NCBI RefSeq assembly: GCF_963678635.1
Contig: NC_087071.1
Span: 44,815,095-44,879,094 of the forward strand
DNA length: 64,000 bases
Direction: 5' to 3'
From: Symsagittifera roscoffensis
Lineage: Eukaryota > Xenacoelomorpha > Acoela > Convolutidae
Position numbers and translations under genes: made by a program. Shown piece after piece: positions 27,037-37,699 of this stretch. Numbering within the stretch: position 1 is the first letter of the stretch; the number at the start of each line of letters is the position of its first letter. The notes beneath the pieces were generated by a model. It was not told the origin of the DNA, ran no database searches, and worked only from the letters and a program-made list of their open reading frames with translations.

Positions 27037-27383
27037 CAATAAGCAAAATGGTCCAAGTGCAGAATGGGTCCAAGAGCAGAAAATCAGAAAAATATTGACT
27101 TAAATTGGTTTAACCGGCTAATTGATAAAACAATTATTAGAATCGTCAAAAACTACCAAGAAAACGAATAAATTATGCATGAATTGTCTAATTTCATAAA
27201 GATCTATGATTACATTTTCTTAAAAATTCTTGATTAAATTACTCAAATGATGCATAAAATGTTCATTGCTTTGGTATTATTGACAATTCTGATCATTTGT
27301 TTACAGATTAGCTAATAAAAGCAGATATTTTTCTGTTTTTCTGCTCTTGGACCCATTCTGCTCTTAGACCATTCTGCTTATTG
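27037..27383. mobile_element. MITE-like element with ~65-bp terminal inverted repeats
   Basis: The left arm is CAATAAGCAAAATGGTCC...AGCAGAAAATCAGAAAAATAT. The right arm is its reverse complement with few changes (..ATATTTTTCTG...CATTCTGCTTATTG). It also contains internal direct repeats of 'TGGTC(C/T)AAG.GCAGAA'. The interior is AT-rich and non-coding. No target duplication could be identified. It begins 28 bp after the preceding inverted-repeat element. Confidence 0.75.
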
Positions 27384-27556
27384 ACTGGTCACCAAACAGT
27401 AGTCAGTTTAGAAAAGCGTGGTTTCTCGCTTAAAATTTTCAAAAACTTTACCACAATTCAGATTCATTTACCTACAATTTGCCACATTTTTTAAATCTAT
27501 TCCTTTGAAACTTTTGATTTTAAGCAAAACTGAGTCTAACTTTTGATTGAAAAGGT

Positions 27557-27768
27557 AGCAACCCACAAAAATGTTGTCCTAACCTATCAATATAGCGCTA
27601 GTTTTTATTATCAACAAATCAGCAAGGTTTTAGAGAAACTAGTTGATTTGGCTGTACACTAAGTCAATTTATTATTGAATTGTTTTTGCGTACAGCCAAT
27701 TCAAAATTTTTCGATAAAAATTTGCACTGGACTAAAAGTTTGCGACAACATTTTTTTAGTGGGTTGCT
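27557..27768. mobile_element. MITE-like element, ~24-bp terminal inverted repeats, internal hairpin
   Basis: AGCAACCCACAAAAATGTTGTC at the left end matches the reverse complement of GACAACATTTTTTTAGTGGGTTGCT at the right end. Inside, TTGGCTGTAC (about 27648) and GTACAGCCAA (about 27692) form a perfect ten-pair stem. The element could fold nearly end to end. Confidence 0.7.
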
Positions 27769-28389
27769 TGAACAATTGAATTTAAAGTGACTTTTCGCTA
27801 CTAGCGCACTTATATGCTATTGAGCCGTTTTGAAGACCCTACAAAATTTAAAATGGCGGATTCTATTCAGATAAAGTTTCATATCCTAATGCTTTAAACA
27901 TTGTCAATATGCAGGTTATATGATTACACTAATCTTAACGGATTAAGACGAGGGTTAGGTCGAACCCAGATAAAATAGAGGAATCAATATCGGTTGCAAT
28001 ATCTGTTTTGCAAAAATTATGCTTTAAAGTTTTAATAGATTCTGAAAAATAGGCTGTTACTGGTAAATGACGGTGGAAATATTGTTGCAATTAACTAGAT
28101 TAATTTAAAAAGCTTAAATCTCTTGGCGAAAAGACCGAGTGGCCGAAAAGAAAAACAAAGTTGTTTGAGAAGCATTGCATTTTTTCAAGACATTTTTTTG
28201 AGTTCATAAGGATTCCCCCACCCTACGTAAACCACTTCTGATAGAGGGGTGTGTTGTGCTAAAATATGCAAATGCTAATTTGTAAAAATGCCGCAAAATC
28301 TTAATTAACTGAGGCTATTTCTCAAATCAAATCTGCGACCTCATTGAAAAGCAGATCATTATCTATTCAAAAACACAAAATTGATGTTA

Positions 28390-28744
28390 TTATAATGATT
28401 CCATTGGCAGCAATTTTAGTTTCATCAGATTTACTGGACTACATTTTGGCAAATAAGTTCTCTCAATTGGCAAATCACTTTTTATTTTCTCCATTTCTTC
28501 TTTTACTTCAACTGACTTCCTAGAATGAGCGTCGTGAACTCTATGACACAATAATGTGGCGTCATCAATCGACAGAATGCTTTCAACATAGAGTTTGTTC
28601 AGCCGTCCTTTGAGACCAATTTGAATGGCTTTTTGTCGGGTGATTTTTCTGGGTTCCCGTCCCTCGGAGGTCCAGAGGTCACGTGCTGGGTCCCACTGGA
28701 CCCGACCAAGACTACCACCGCCTCCGTGTTTGCATTTGCACTGG
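28390..28744 (-). CDS. DUF4291 gene, exon 3 and stop
   Basis: 355 nt, with acceptor TTTTTAG|CCAG. After a short CKCKHGGGGS insert it encodes VQWDPARD and the C-terminal half, ending at TAA 28390-28392. Confidence 0.85.
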
Positions 28745-29660
28745 CTAAAAACAACCAAAACTATTACATTAACTGATTATAAAATATTCACTTATTGTAC
28801 GAAATGGTAAATTTCGACAACCATTTCTTACAAGCTGAAGATTTCGAGGAATTTCATTTTCCAATATTCTAATTTTTGTTTCAGTTCAGCCTGGTTCTAC
28901 TTTAAAAAATCTTTTCCTCAAATAATGAGTAATGTATCAAACAAGTTAAAAATAATCGAAAAAGTGCGCCAAAAGATACCTGAGCAAAGTTGCTACACTT
29001 TCATGTGACAATTTGATCTTAAGAACTCGGTTCTGATTATGTTTCTTCCCATAACCGGATCGAAACAGGACCCAAGCAAAACTGGGCTTGATCCAGGTCA
29101 TTCGTTCTGAAAGCCAGTTATTGTACAAAGTATATTAGAAATGGTCCCTAAATCTTGAATGGTCCCTAAATCATGAAAACAACTCAATGACGAAAAATAG
29201 CTAACGTTTACAAAAATTTAAAAGGAAAGAATGCAAGTAGCGGTAGATAAATGCTTCTAAACATTTTTTAACAGTTTTTTTCCAAATATTTCCAGAAAAA
29301 TTCTATCAATATTTTAAGGACAGAACGTTTTAAAATAAAAAAATGAAATTACCTCAAAAAGTTTGAAATTATTCAAAAGTCCGGCCCAACGTTTTCAAAA
29401 TCCTGGATTTGTCTATAACTATACTTGCTGTTAACTTATTTTTACCACCATTAATAATAAATTAAGTTGTTATCACCATTAATGGACCCATCTAATATAC
29501 TTGTACCTGTATTGTAGTTAGCCCCACCCAACTTCTGATGCTCGATTGCGTAATCAGCTATTTCACTGTTGTACGCTTGGTAAAAATAAACCCCATCATC
29601 ATCAAACTCAGCTGAAAATGTTTCACAACCTGGATAAATCTGGGATGCTTCAAGAGCCAT
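28390..29660 (-). CDS. DUF4291-family protein, three exons
   Basis: Exon 1 is 29660-29507, exon 2 is 29106-28980 and exon 3 is 28744-28390. Together they make 636 nt, or 211 aa plus stop. The start chosen is the Met at 29660, followed by a Y-P-G...F-D-D-D-G-V-YFYQAYNSEIADYA stretch. Exon 2 opens with ERMTWIKPSFAWVLFRSGYG. Exon 3 carries GRVQWDPARDLW and IQIGLKGRLNKLYVESILSIDD...HRVH, with LPIERTYL near the end. This order is the DUF4291 signature, and the length matches family members (about 200 aa). Introns are GT-AG: donors CAG|GTACAA and CAG|GTATCT, acceptors CTTTCAG and TTTTTAG. The phases (1 then 2) join correctly. The biochemical function of the family is not established to my knowledge. 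The gene looks intact. Confidence 0.88.
28980..29106 (-). CDS. DUF4291 gene, exon 2
   Basis: 127 nt, acceptor CTTTCAG and donor CTCAG|GTATCT. It encodes the most diagnostic block of the family (MTWIKPSF, RSGYG, RVLKIKLSHE). Confidence 0.85.
29507..29660 (-). CDS. DUF4291 gene, exon 1
   Basis: 154 nt, ending in phase 1 at ACAG|GTACAAG. It encodes the N-terminal block with YFYQAYNSEIADYAIEHQKLGG. The frame is also open upstream to 29702 without an ATG, and that part is read as 5' UTR. Confidence 0.82.
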
Positions 29661-30043
29661 CTTTTTAATTGTGAATTTATTATATTTCTTACAAACTTTC
29701 AATTATTCCGTTTTTGTAGAAAAAAGGAACTTGAATTAAAGATAATGTAAACTAGTTTTTCTTTAATTTTCAGATAGTTTTATAGTCAATTTATTTTTTT
29801 CGGCCGATGCAAAAGCTGAAGTTAATCAGAAGAAAAAACACACTTTGACGAATAATCTCCAAACAATGAACGCGCTTCTTTGTCTCGTAAAGCAAACTTT
29901 TCTCGTTGAATATATATTTAGTAATGATGAAACTCTAAATTTAAAATTACGTCAATCAATCATGTTTAAACAAAAGTTTTATTTTGTATGGTATGATGAG
30001 AGTGGTTACATGTCAGTATTTAGACAACCGCGTAGTCAGACTG

Positions 30044-30184
30044 GTCAGTATTTAGACAAATACTGTTTCAACCAATCAGAATCGAGACAAAGAAGAAATA
30101 AATAAATAATTATTATTTATTTTGGATTATTTATGTCTTTTCTCGATTCTGATTGGTTCATACAGTATTTGTCTAAATACTGAC
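30044..30184. mobile_element. Long hairpin / palindromic MITE (~50-bp arms)
   Basis: GTCAGTATTTAGACAAATAC...CAATCAGAATCGAG at the left is inverted at the right as CTCGATTCTGATTGG...GTATTTGTCTAAATACTGAC. The two arms are separated by an AT-rich loop. The first 16 bases also recur as a direct copy at 30012-30027. The + ORF at 29845-30105 that runs into it has no family resemblance and is not called. Confidence 0.75.
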
Positions 30185-30629
30185 GAGTATGAATACGCGG
30201 CTGTCTAATTACTGGCTGCACTCCGATGAGAGTATTGAATTGCAGTCGCGTCATTCATGCTTTGGATTACATTACGAGGGCAAACTGTGCGTTTCGTGAA
30301 GTGTAAGCGGATCTGTTGTTATTTCGTTTTCTTTGATCGTTGCGACAAAACTTTAGAATCTTTTCAGATTTGCCTCCGGATTCCAGAGACCTATAGACCC
30401 CGAACTCTAAGCGCCTATGTACTGCACAGTTAAGCCTCTTAATAAGACCACGCAACCGAGTATCAGATTAGAGCTTCGAATGTTCCGACTACCCTCTGAC
30501 TGGTCTCAATTAATTTTTGATAAAAAATATTGACAAAGTTTGAAATTTTTAATTATAGTTCAAAAACAATAATTTTGAGTCATAATTTGAGTCATAGTAA
30601 TTTTGAGGTAAAAAATGAGTCATATAATG

Positions 30630-30705
30630 AATCAATAAGACCAACGAACTAGCTGGCTTCAATTCAACTTAGAACCTTTATGTAGTGAGGGATAATTTGT
30701 GCGCA
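30630..30705. repeat. Dispersed repeat, copy 1 (pairs with 31175-31245)
   Basis: AAGACCAACGAACTAGCTGGCTTCAATTCAACTTAGAAC...GGGATAATTTG is paralleled about 545 bp downstream by AAGACCAATTAGTTTGCCTCAATTCAATTTGGAAC...GGGATAAATTG. The two copies bracket the element at 30897-31157. Confidence 0.5.
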
Positions 30706-30896
30706 TGAAAAAATTCGCATTACACATTAAGCATCAAAGTGCTAAAAGACCATAGTTTAATTAGACTAGTTTCAGAGCAATCGTTGCAGAAAGTTAGCAT
30801 TGTGATTCACGCGCCACCGCTGAGGTCACCGATTGTCCTAGGAATTATTACTGGACATGAAATGAAAACACGACTGCTTGTATCAGGGAAAAACCC

Positions 30897-31157
30897 GGGT
30901 CTTATGCGGTAAACGGCCCAAAATTAGGAAAATAGTCAGAACTTTTATTTCAAATTGAAAACACATAATCAACGTACAATTACTTCAGTTATTACATATT
31001 ATACGAGCCAATCAGGATTAATCTCAGTATCAATCGAAATGGCGGACCTAGTTGCTCGAATTTGATTGGCTAATATTAGCCAATCAGGATCAGTTTCAGT
31101 TTTAGTTTTCATTTTGCTTCAATTTTGATTTTTGGGCCATTTTACGCATAAGACCCC
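30897..31157. mobile_element. MITE-like element with 27-bp terminal inverted repeats
   Basis: GGGTCTTATGCGGTAAACGGCCCAAAA at the left matches the reverse complement of TTTTGGGCCATTTTACGCATAAGACCCC at the right with few changes. The interior holds a perfect 24-base palindrome at 31063-31086 and repeated CCAATCAGGAT motifs. Non-coding. Confidence 0.75.
31063..31086. repeat. Perfect 24-bp palindrome
   Basis: TGATTGGCTAAT followed by ATTAGCCAATCA, without a loop. It carries two inverted CCAAT boxes, which may be coincidental. Confidence 0.85.
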
Positions 31158-31267
31158 AAAACTCTGAATGTTCAGAGCAAGACCAATTAGTTTGCCTCAA
31201 TTCAATTTGGAACAACTTTTAGCGCGGGATAAATTGCCACCTGTAAATTATTAAGGGAGCAGTTTAG

Positions 31268-31660
31268 TCAGATACTTGGCAGGATACTATAGTGGTGTGC
31301 ACACCCAGCTGATCTCATGTAAATCAAAAGATCGAACCCCCTAGGGAGTAAGGAGTGTTGTAAAATCGGTCTGATAAAAAGTCGAGCATATTTCTTGCTC
31401 ACATTCTTCAAAAGTCGGAAGAGCAGTAGATAGTCACCGTCCAAATTTTTAGTGCATCCAACCAAATGAAGTAAGTTGCCAAATAAGCTTGAAGAAACAT
31501 TGCCTCCAAAAGCGAGTGTAAATAGCAAAATGCATCCTCTTCCAAGACTGAGCAGTGCAACCCGGATGTCATTTGTAGTTACTTCAGTCCTTTTTCCCCT
31601 GTGGGACCTGCTGGATGACCGTACTGGCAAACCAATGAACAGTCTGTGATGTTTCATCAC
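31268..31660 (-). CDS. Uncharacterised 130-codon frame
   Basis: An open minus-strand frame richer in G+C than its surroundings, with a hydrophobic centre (VALLSLGRGCILLFTLAFGG). I do not recognise a family and see no splice partner. It may be a chance frame or a stray exon. Confidence 0.15.
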   Translation of the reverse strand: MMKHHRLFIGLPVRSSSRSHRGKRTEVTTNDIRVALLSLGRGCILLFTLAFGGNVSSSLFGNLLHLVGCTKNLDGDYLLLFRLLKNVSKKYARLFIRPILQHSLLPRGFDLLIYMRSAGCAHHYSILPSI

Positions 31661-31985
31661 TTTTGACCAGCAATTTCCCCTTCATAGTTTATCATAAAAA
31701 AATAAAATAAATTAAAAGCAAGCGTTTTTGTCGTTATTCATATGAAAAAGATCAGAAAGCCTAAAATTGTAGAAAAAAGAACTTGTGGAACCTTCACTTA
31801 AAAATGATGAAAAAACAACAAATTTAAGAGAGAAAAAAAATTATCGCATGTTTTTCTTGTTATCCTCGCCGATTGATCATACAAAGTAAATTCAACAATT
31901 TGCATGCAATAAATATCCGTATTAACTGGTGGATAATATTCGTTTTAAGACCAGCCTGCGCTATTTTTACCGTGGGGCGACAATT

Positions 31986-32121
31986 CGTAACAGTTAATTC
32001 AGCGGGAGCATTGATTCACGCGCAGTATGCCTCTCGTGCCGGATGTAAGCGCAGCGCAGCGAAACTGAGCACGTTTATTCTACTTGCCAGTGCCTTGTTA
32101 CGCAATGTCGCTTGTTACGAA
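31986..32121. repeat. Small GC-richer inverted-repeat segment
   Basis: TTCGTAACAG at the left is answered by TTGTTACGAA at the right, enclosing a segment with short GCGCAGCGCAGC-type repeats. It is probably another small non-autonomous element. The 93-codon + frame across it is not supported. Confidence 0.45.
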
Positions 32122-32127
32122 ACTTAC

Positions 32128-32384
32128 TTGAGCCAAGTTCTTTCAAAAGTATAGCGCTTTGTGTATTCTCCCATATTAATCGGCGAGCAAATACATGTCC
32201 AAAACCGGTGACCTATGGCTACAAATTGATCTAAGAACTCCATAACTTCTTCGTTTGTAAATATCAAGATGTCAAACAAATTTGCACTTTGACCCTTGCA
32301 ATTTAATTTTGCTTCCAGTCGTGATTTTTCATCAGAGATTTTCAGGAATTGCTGTAGATAGCGAGTTTCTTGAGGTCCTTGCAT
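32128..32384 (-). CDS. C-type-lectin-like exon (paralogue B)
   Basis: The frame reads RYLQQFLKISDEKSRLEAKLNC, then LFDILIFTNEEVMEFLDQF and RFWTCICSP. This fits the first half of a C-type lectin-like domain (W/F..A..NC..., L..I.....E...F, FWTG). It ends at a consensus donor, TGGCTCAA|GTAAGT. It aligns residue for residue with 34937-35223. The second half of the domain (the W..C...C part) is not found nearby, so this may be an exon of a larger gene or a stray duplicate. The G of FWTG is replaced by C. Confidence 0.45.
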
Positions 32385-32399
32385 CTTTTAACATCTACT

Positions 32400-34860
32400 C
32401 GAGTACCATTTAATGACAAGCAGACTTGTTTATCCCCTATGAGTGAAAAAACCCTTCGACGACTCCTTCCGGTGCTAATAGCTTTTTCCCGGGAAAACTG
32501 ACAATGGACATCATGAATGGGATAACTTGGGAAGTATTTACGGGATACGGATGAAACTTAGTAGGTCGGACCCCTATGAAATTCTAAACCTGAATGTGGA
32601 AGAATGACCCCGGGTGACCCCGGAGTGCCCTTTAAATGACCTTTGGGCAATTAGGACTTAAATTGCATGGAAAACCCTGGGATTAACACCGGAAAGTGGC
32701 GTATTCCCCAACCCCAAGCCTCGGGAATGAGAATCGGCCACCTTACTAATATTTGGTAGGGAAATTGCCTATTTGGAAATGGAGCAGAAACTGAAAGAGA
32801 TATAAATTTTATACATTGCATGATTGAGGTAGTGGAACTAATTAAAGTGGATTTGGCAAACATTGAGTTCAACTTAGCTTGGCGAATGCGCTATTAATAA
32901 AAATTCACTCTGAAAAAAAAATCGGCAGTAATTGAAACATAGCATGGGAAGTAGGACTCCTAAATAACATGAATGGATGAGATAATCAACCAGCTTCCCG
33001 GAGAGGGCTTTTTAGCTTGATTTGATCACCAATAAGCGAACTCGTTCCCCTGATAGCAAGAAGGTCGGGATTTGAATAGGGTATATATTGGAACTTTTGA
33101 TGCTTGGAATGAAGTAGCAACCCATAAAAAGGTTCTTCCCCTACCCGTGCGAGACATTAATGGGATAATTAAATAAAAACCTTGGGAGATTAGTTAATTA
33201 AACATAACTTGGTTTGGAGGTGAAATTGGACTTGATATTTGCACAAATTAGCTAGAGATACCTATAGTGAACTTGGAATTTAATACTAGTGTCGTCAGAG
33301 GAAGATTTCAGTTAAGACCTCGCGAAATGGGTACCAAAGTAAATGTCAGGACTTGTGGGGTTGACATAACTCTAACTATAACTAAAACTTGAATAGACAA
33401 ACATTAAAAGAATAACAAGCAGCCTACCCTCAGGCAGAACAGTGTGAGCTACGATTATGAGTATTTGATTCTCATTAGTAGAGAAGAAAAATTAGCTTCG
33501 AGTGAGAGTAGTTGGGTTCTCAATAGTTAGAGAGCAATTGATAACGAGTTTGAGTCTAGTTGGTTTTCCGAGAATCAGAAATCACGAAGTTAAGAGACTA
33601 GTCAAAGTACCTCAAAGGAATAGTGATCCCTAGTGAAACTATTAATTTTAGCAGGTCAGACTGTGTGGATTTACTGTGATTGTGTGGATTTACTGTGAGT
33701 ATTTCATTAACTAGGATTCTCTTGAGATGAGAGAATTGTCAGCTATGTCAGTTGGGACTCGAATTGCAATTAGGCAATTGTGCTGATTGATTGCGGACCC
33801 CTTTCTTTTTGTTTAGATTTCTAGATTTTATTCTGGCCCCCTAGAGCCTTCTGTATTTGGACCATATTTTATCTAAAATTTAATTACAACTAGAATTTCT
33901 TGCGATCGGTGAGAGCGGTCGAGACAGCCGCAGGAGCAGTATCAAAGGGGGCAAGTAACAGAACACAGTACAGAATAGTTACCACTAATTTAACCCTTTC
34001 GAGATTGTTGTCGATAGTAGTGAATCTCGGTCGCCTTGCTGAATTCTTTACCAAAGGCACCACTTTGCGGTACCGTTAAGTTAGTGTGTGAACGGACCTA
34101 GACAAGCAATCCCCGAAATCTACAAAAGTCTTCTCATCAAAAAATGTAGACAAACACTTTGCGTTGGATCCAAGGCTCTTTTTTCAGTAAGTTAAGTTGA
34201 ACTGGCTGCTTAAAAAAGCAATTTTGACATATGAGTTGTCAGTTTATTTTTTGAATTTTTTCATCGTTAAAAATACTTTTTTCTGAAGACGCTGTTTTTT
34301 TAGAAGACTCCACATATCAGGAATAATTCACTAAAAATGGTTTACATATGCACTATTTTTTATCACTGTAAACTTCAAAAGCGTCATGGATTTCACGTTT
34401 TTCCCGAGAATGCAATTGTATCACCAGCGATTTTGATTTGGTTTTGGTTTTGCAGTTTTTGCTATGATTGACTCAAAATTTTTTTTTCAAAACCTTTTTG
34501 CAATTTGGTTGAGGGGATCTGAAAAAAAGAAAAAACATTCAAAGTTTTTTTTGATAGAACAGATTGATACTTCGAACTGTTAAAAACTAAATCAATAGAA
34601 CTTTTTAGTTTTTCTTACACTTTCTTATTTAGATAATTGAAATTCAAATAACTTTTATTTTAACTTTCAGTCAATTTGGTCGAAAATAATCAGCTCAAAC
34701 TGCGTGTAAAAATAAATTGCCAATTTGATTAAAAGCGACTTTTTGTTTTTTTTTCTCTCCCTCCGTTCGGTAAATAGTCGACCCTCGATCGACCAATGAC
34801 AACACTAATCAGCTGACTTAAATTCCAGTTGGCATTTCCGTTCGGCGGCATTGTTTTCCG
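32400..34860. other. Intergenic or intronic stretch between the lectin-like exons
   Basis: No ORF of note. From about 32450 to 34150 the sequence is less AT-rich than its surroundings and looks like a mobile-element remnant (repeated GTGACCCCGG at about 32606, and an AACAGAACACAG stretch near 33957), but no ends can be defined. A 19-bp tandem duplication (TGTGTGGATTTACTGTGA) lies at 33661-33698. From 34150 it returns to AT-rich sequence with nothing recognisable. Confidence 0.4.
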
Positions 34861-34936
34861 TTGTCATCCAGTTTGTTTTCTCTCTACATAGAACAGTACC
34901 TGTTGTTTGACAACGGCCCACCAGCTTTCGCCTTAC

Positions 34937-35223
34937 TTCCAGTGCTTAACACTGTTAACTTTTTCCGAAAAATCAACACCCTGGGTATTTTCGCACTGAT
35001 TTCCAGAGTTCGCCGGTGACCAAATACCAGTCCAAAAACCGCCATGCTTTGCATCGAACGGGTAAAACAATTGCAAAACATCTTCATCTGTTACAGACAA
35101 GTTGTCAAATAATTTGCCGACTCTGCTCTCGCAATTTTGTTTTGCTTCCATCCATGATTTATGCTGTGAGACCTTCCAGTAGTGTTGCTTGCTAAATGTG
35201 TACTTGTGATTGTTCGTTGCAGT
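34937..35223 (-). CDS. C-type-lectin-like exon (paralogue A)
   Basis: From an acceptor AAGTAG the frame reads HKYTFSKQHYWKVSQHKSWMEAKQNCESR, GKLFDNLSVTDEDV and GGFWTGIWSPANSGN. This is the typical first half of a C-type lectin-like domain. It ends at a donor CTGGAA|GTAAGG, in the same place as paralogue B. The two exons lie 2.5 kb apart on the same strand and point the same way. Whether they belong to one gene is not settled: exon A ends in phase 2 while exon B appears to begin in phase 0. Confidence 0.5.
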
Positions 35224-35397
35224 CTACTTGAGTGCTTTTTGCCAGCCTGCAGATCTTTTCTTGTCCACGAATCAAGTCCGTTGAACTATTTAAAAAGATC
35301 GGCTCCGAGTGATCGGCCGCCACTAAAAAGATTGCACTTTGCACTATGAAAAAACTCTAAATTTGCTGCATTCTGCTTGGTCGAAAATTCGACAAGC

Positions 35398-35786
35398 TGA
35401 GTTTATGCCAGAGGTAGCATACTCATAGAGTAATTTCAGATAAGTACACCGTCTGTTCGTCACTCTATCTTTTTTTCGGCCGGATGGATTCGTGCAATTT
35501 CTTAGTCTTATATCATTCTTCTTCTTACTCATATATCTCCTAGTCTCAATAGATCTAGTGTATACTGGTATTTGCGAGTTAGTCTTGGAGCTTGTCCAAA
35601 AGGAGAACAAATGTAGTCTAAGATTTGTTAGAATTGTTCTGGTGCTGAAACTACAAGTAGTTTCAGCACTGAAAAAAATTGTCAGTAATAGTGATGGAAC
35701 ATGATTGATTAATTAGTAATATTTTATTGGGATAGTTTTATCAATATTATAAGTGGTTTATAAATACTAGCCCAGAACTGGTTCCA
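35398..35786 (-). mobile_element. Solo LTR, diverged relative of the large element
   Basis: It starts TGAGTT and ends GGTTCCA like the LTRs at 42454 and 60956. It matches them through most of its length, including CTCATAGAGTAATTTC, ACACCGTCTG.TCGTCAC.CTATCTT, TTCGGCCGGAT.GATTCGTGCAA.TTCTTAGTCT, the GTATACTGGT region and the central hairpin. Divergence and indels are substantial (389 against 410 bp), so it is an older insertion or a subfamily. Left flank AAGC, right flank TAGC: a possible decayed 4-bp duplication. No internal region is present on either side. Confidence 0.88.
35642..35669. repeat. LTR hairpin in the solo LTR (13-bp stem)
   Basis: GTGCTGAAACTAC-AA-GTAGTTTCAGCAC is a perfect stem. 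Against the young LTRs both partners of one base pair have changed (T-A to C-G), so the pairing is kept. Confidence 0.8.
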
Positions 35787-36013
35787 TAGCTTGATCTGCT
35801 TAACAATCTCCCTCCTTTGTATGTTAAAGAGGGAATTGTTAGGTTGATCCAAAATTCCAAAGAAAGTTAAGTTTCCATTCTAAAGTTTCCATTCTAACAC
35901 ATTTAGTTTCCATTCTGAACCAAAAAAACCCCACAAAAGCTTTATATTTAGTTTTATTCTTTCGACCATTGAAAATGGGGAGAAAATATGTTTTCGGGCC
36001 TGTTTCCTTTTTT

Positions 36014-37690
36014 GCTTTCCACGCAAAATCAGATACCACAAATAATCATCGGACTGGGTTGAGTGATAAATCCTAATAAAGACCTTTCAGTCGTGATTCG
36101 ACCTACCCTAAAAAAGTCCCAACCTTTTTTCTAGTGTCAACAAAAACCGGTTTGAAAACTTTGGTTTTTTGTTTATTTCAAGGGAATGAAGCGAGCGATC
36201 AGGAAAAATTTACTAGAAAATTTTTGAAAAAATTTTATGGAAAAATTTTGAAAGAAAAATTTTAATTTTCAATTTTATTTTTCAATTTTTTGGTTTTCGC
36301 TTTTCTGAAAAAATGTTGTGTCTAGTTTGCCTATATTACTATGAATGTCAAAAATGCCTAAAATATAGTTTTACATCAGGTTATTTTCATCACAACACGC
36401 AGAAAAAAACTTCACTAATTTGAAAAAAAAAGTTTTATTTATGCTTTTTCTTGCACAGTAACTAGCTATCCTTGTTTGTAATTAAATGCTCATAAAAACT
36501 ATAAAAGTACGATGATAGACTTTTTCAAATTAAATTTTAAAATCAGACTTTTTAATTATATTTTGATGATGATTGCAGAAAATGCAAAATTGCATGTGTC
36601 TAAAAAAAAAGCCCCATTGAGAATCAAGATGAAAATTTTTGCAGCTGTTTCATTTTGTTTCTGAAATGTATCATTCCAGTCACATTTTCTAAGATATTTG
36701 TGATACTTTTGTAGTTCAAAAATCAAAAAATTTTATGGTAATTAACCATTTTCTACACTCGGTATTTTTTTCGTGAATAAAGGTTATGAAAGAACTGGAT
36801 AAGAACCAATAAATAAAAAAAACTTGTTAGGTGGATAAATCTGGATGAAAAACGAATTAAAATTTTCAACCGAAAACAAACTGTCTTTTTATGAATGATT
36901 AATAACGAATATGAAATCATTTTTATGTGAACAATGAAGGCAAAACTTTAAAAATGATTCTCTTTAGAAATGAACCAAAAATTTGATTGTTTTTTTATCA
37001 ATCGAAATTTCAACTAAATTTTCCACAAAAATTAAAAATCAAATGAAAGAATAATTAAAAAAAGTTCAAACCTTCTTTCCACAAAAAAGTGTTTGATGGA
37101 CAAACTTAAGGACATTTTTAGCATTCGTTGTCTTGCTCTATCTTACTTACTAGTTAAAATAGTATGAAGAAATATAACTACAAGGATATCCGGTTTCTCT
37201 GCAAGTACCACAGAATGTTCCAACCATAGTCATAGAAAAATACGATCAAATTTTTTGAAATTTTTTTAGCGTCGTGAAGCAGCTAAGCAAAAAAACTGGG
37301 GATTAGGTATATTTGACAGCTATAGAAAAAAATAAGCAAATTGAAAAAAATATATTGTAGAAAAACTACTTGAAAAACGAAAGAAAAAAATTGAAACGTT
37401 ATCAAGTTTTTGAAAATTTTTGAAATTTTGAAAAATTTTATTCCAAAAAGCGCTAAAATACTCAACGTAAACTACATTACCCAAAAAAACTAAGTTTCTT
37501 CGTTTTAAGTTAAGCTTTTAGCAATTAATCATTTGAAATAAAGCTGGTCGCTTGGTTCATTCGCTCGAAAAAAGACGAAAAATCAAAAATTTGAAACCGA
37601 TTTTTCTCGACACTGGAAAATTTTTTTGAAACTTTTAACGTTGTTCAAATCACGACTGAAAGGGTTTTAATATGATGTATCACTCGTCCT
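36014..37690. mobile_element. Possible ~1.65 kb element with ~150-bp inverted repeats
   Basis: The stretch 36055-36205 (GAGTGATAAATCC...CCTTTCAGTCGTGATT...GTGTCAACAAAAACCGGTTT...GGAATGAAGCGAGCGATCAG) recurs inverted at about 37530-37685. The interior is very AT-rich with no transposase frame. A third, direct copy of one arm is at 39145-39310. Confidence 0.55.
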
Positions 37691-37699
37691 AGTCCCAGG

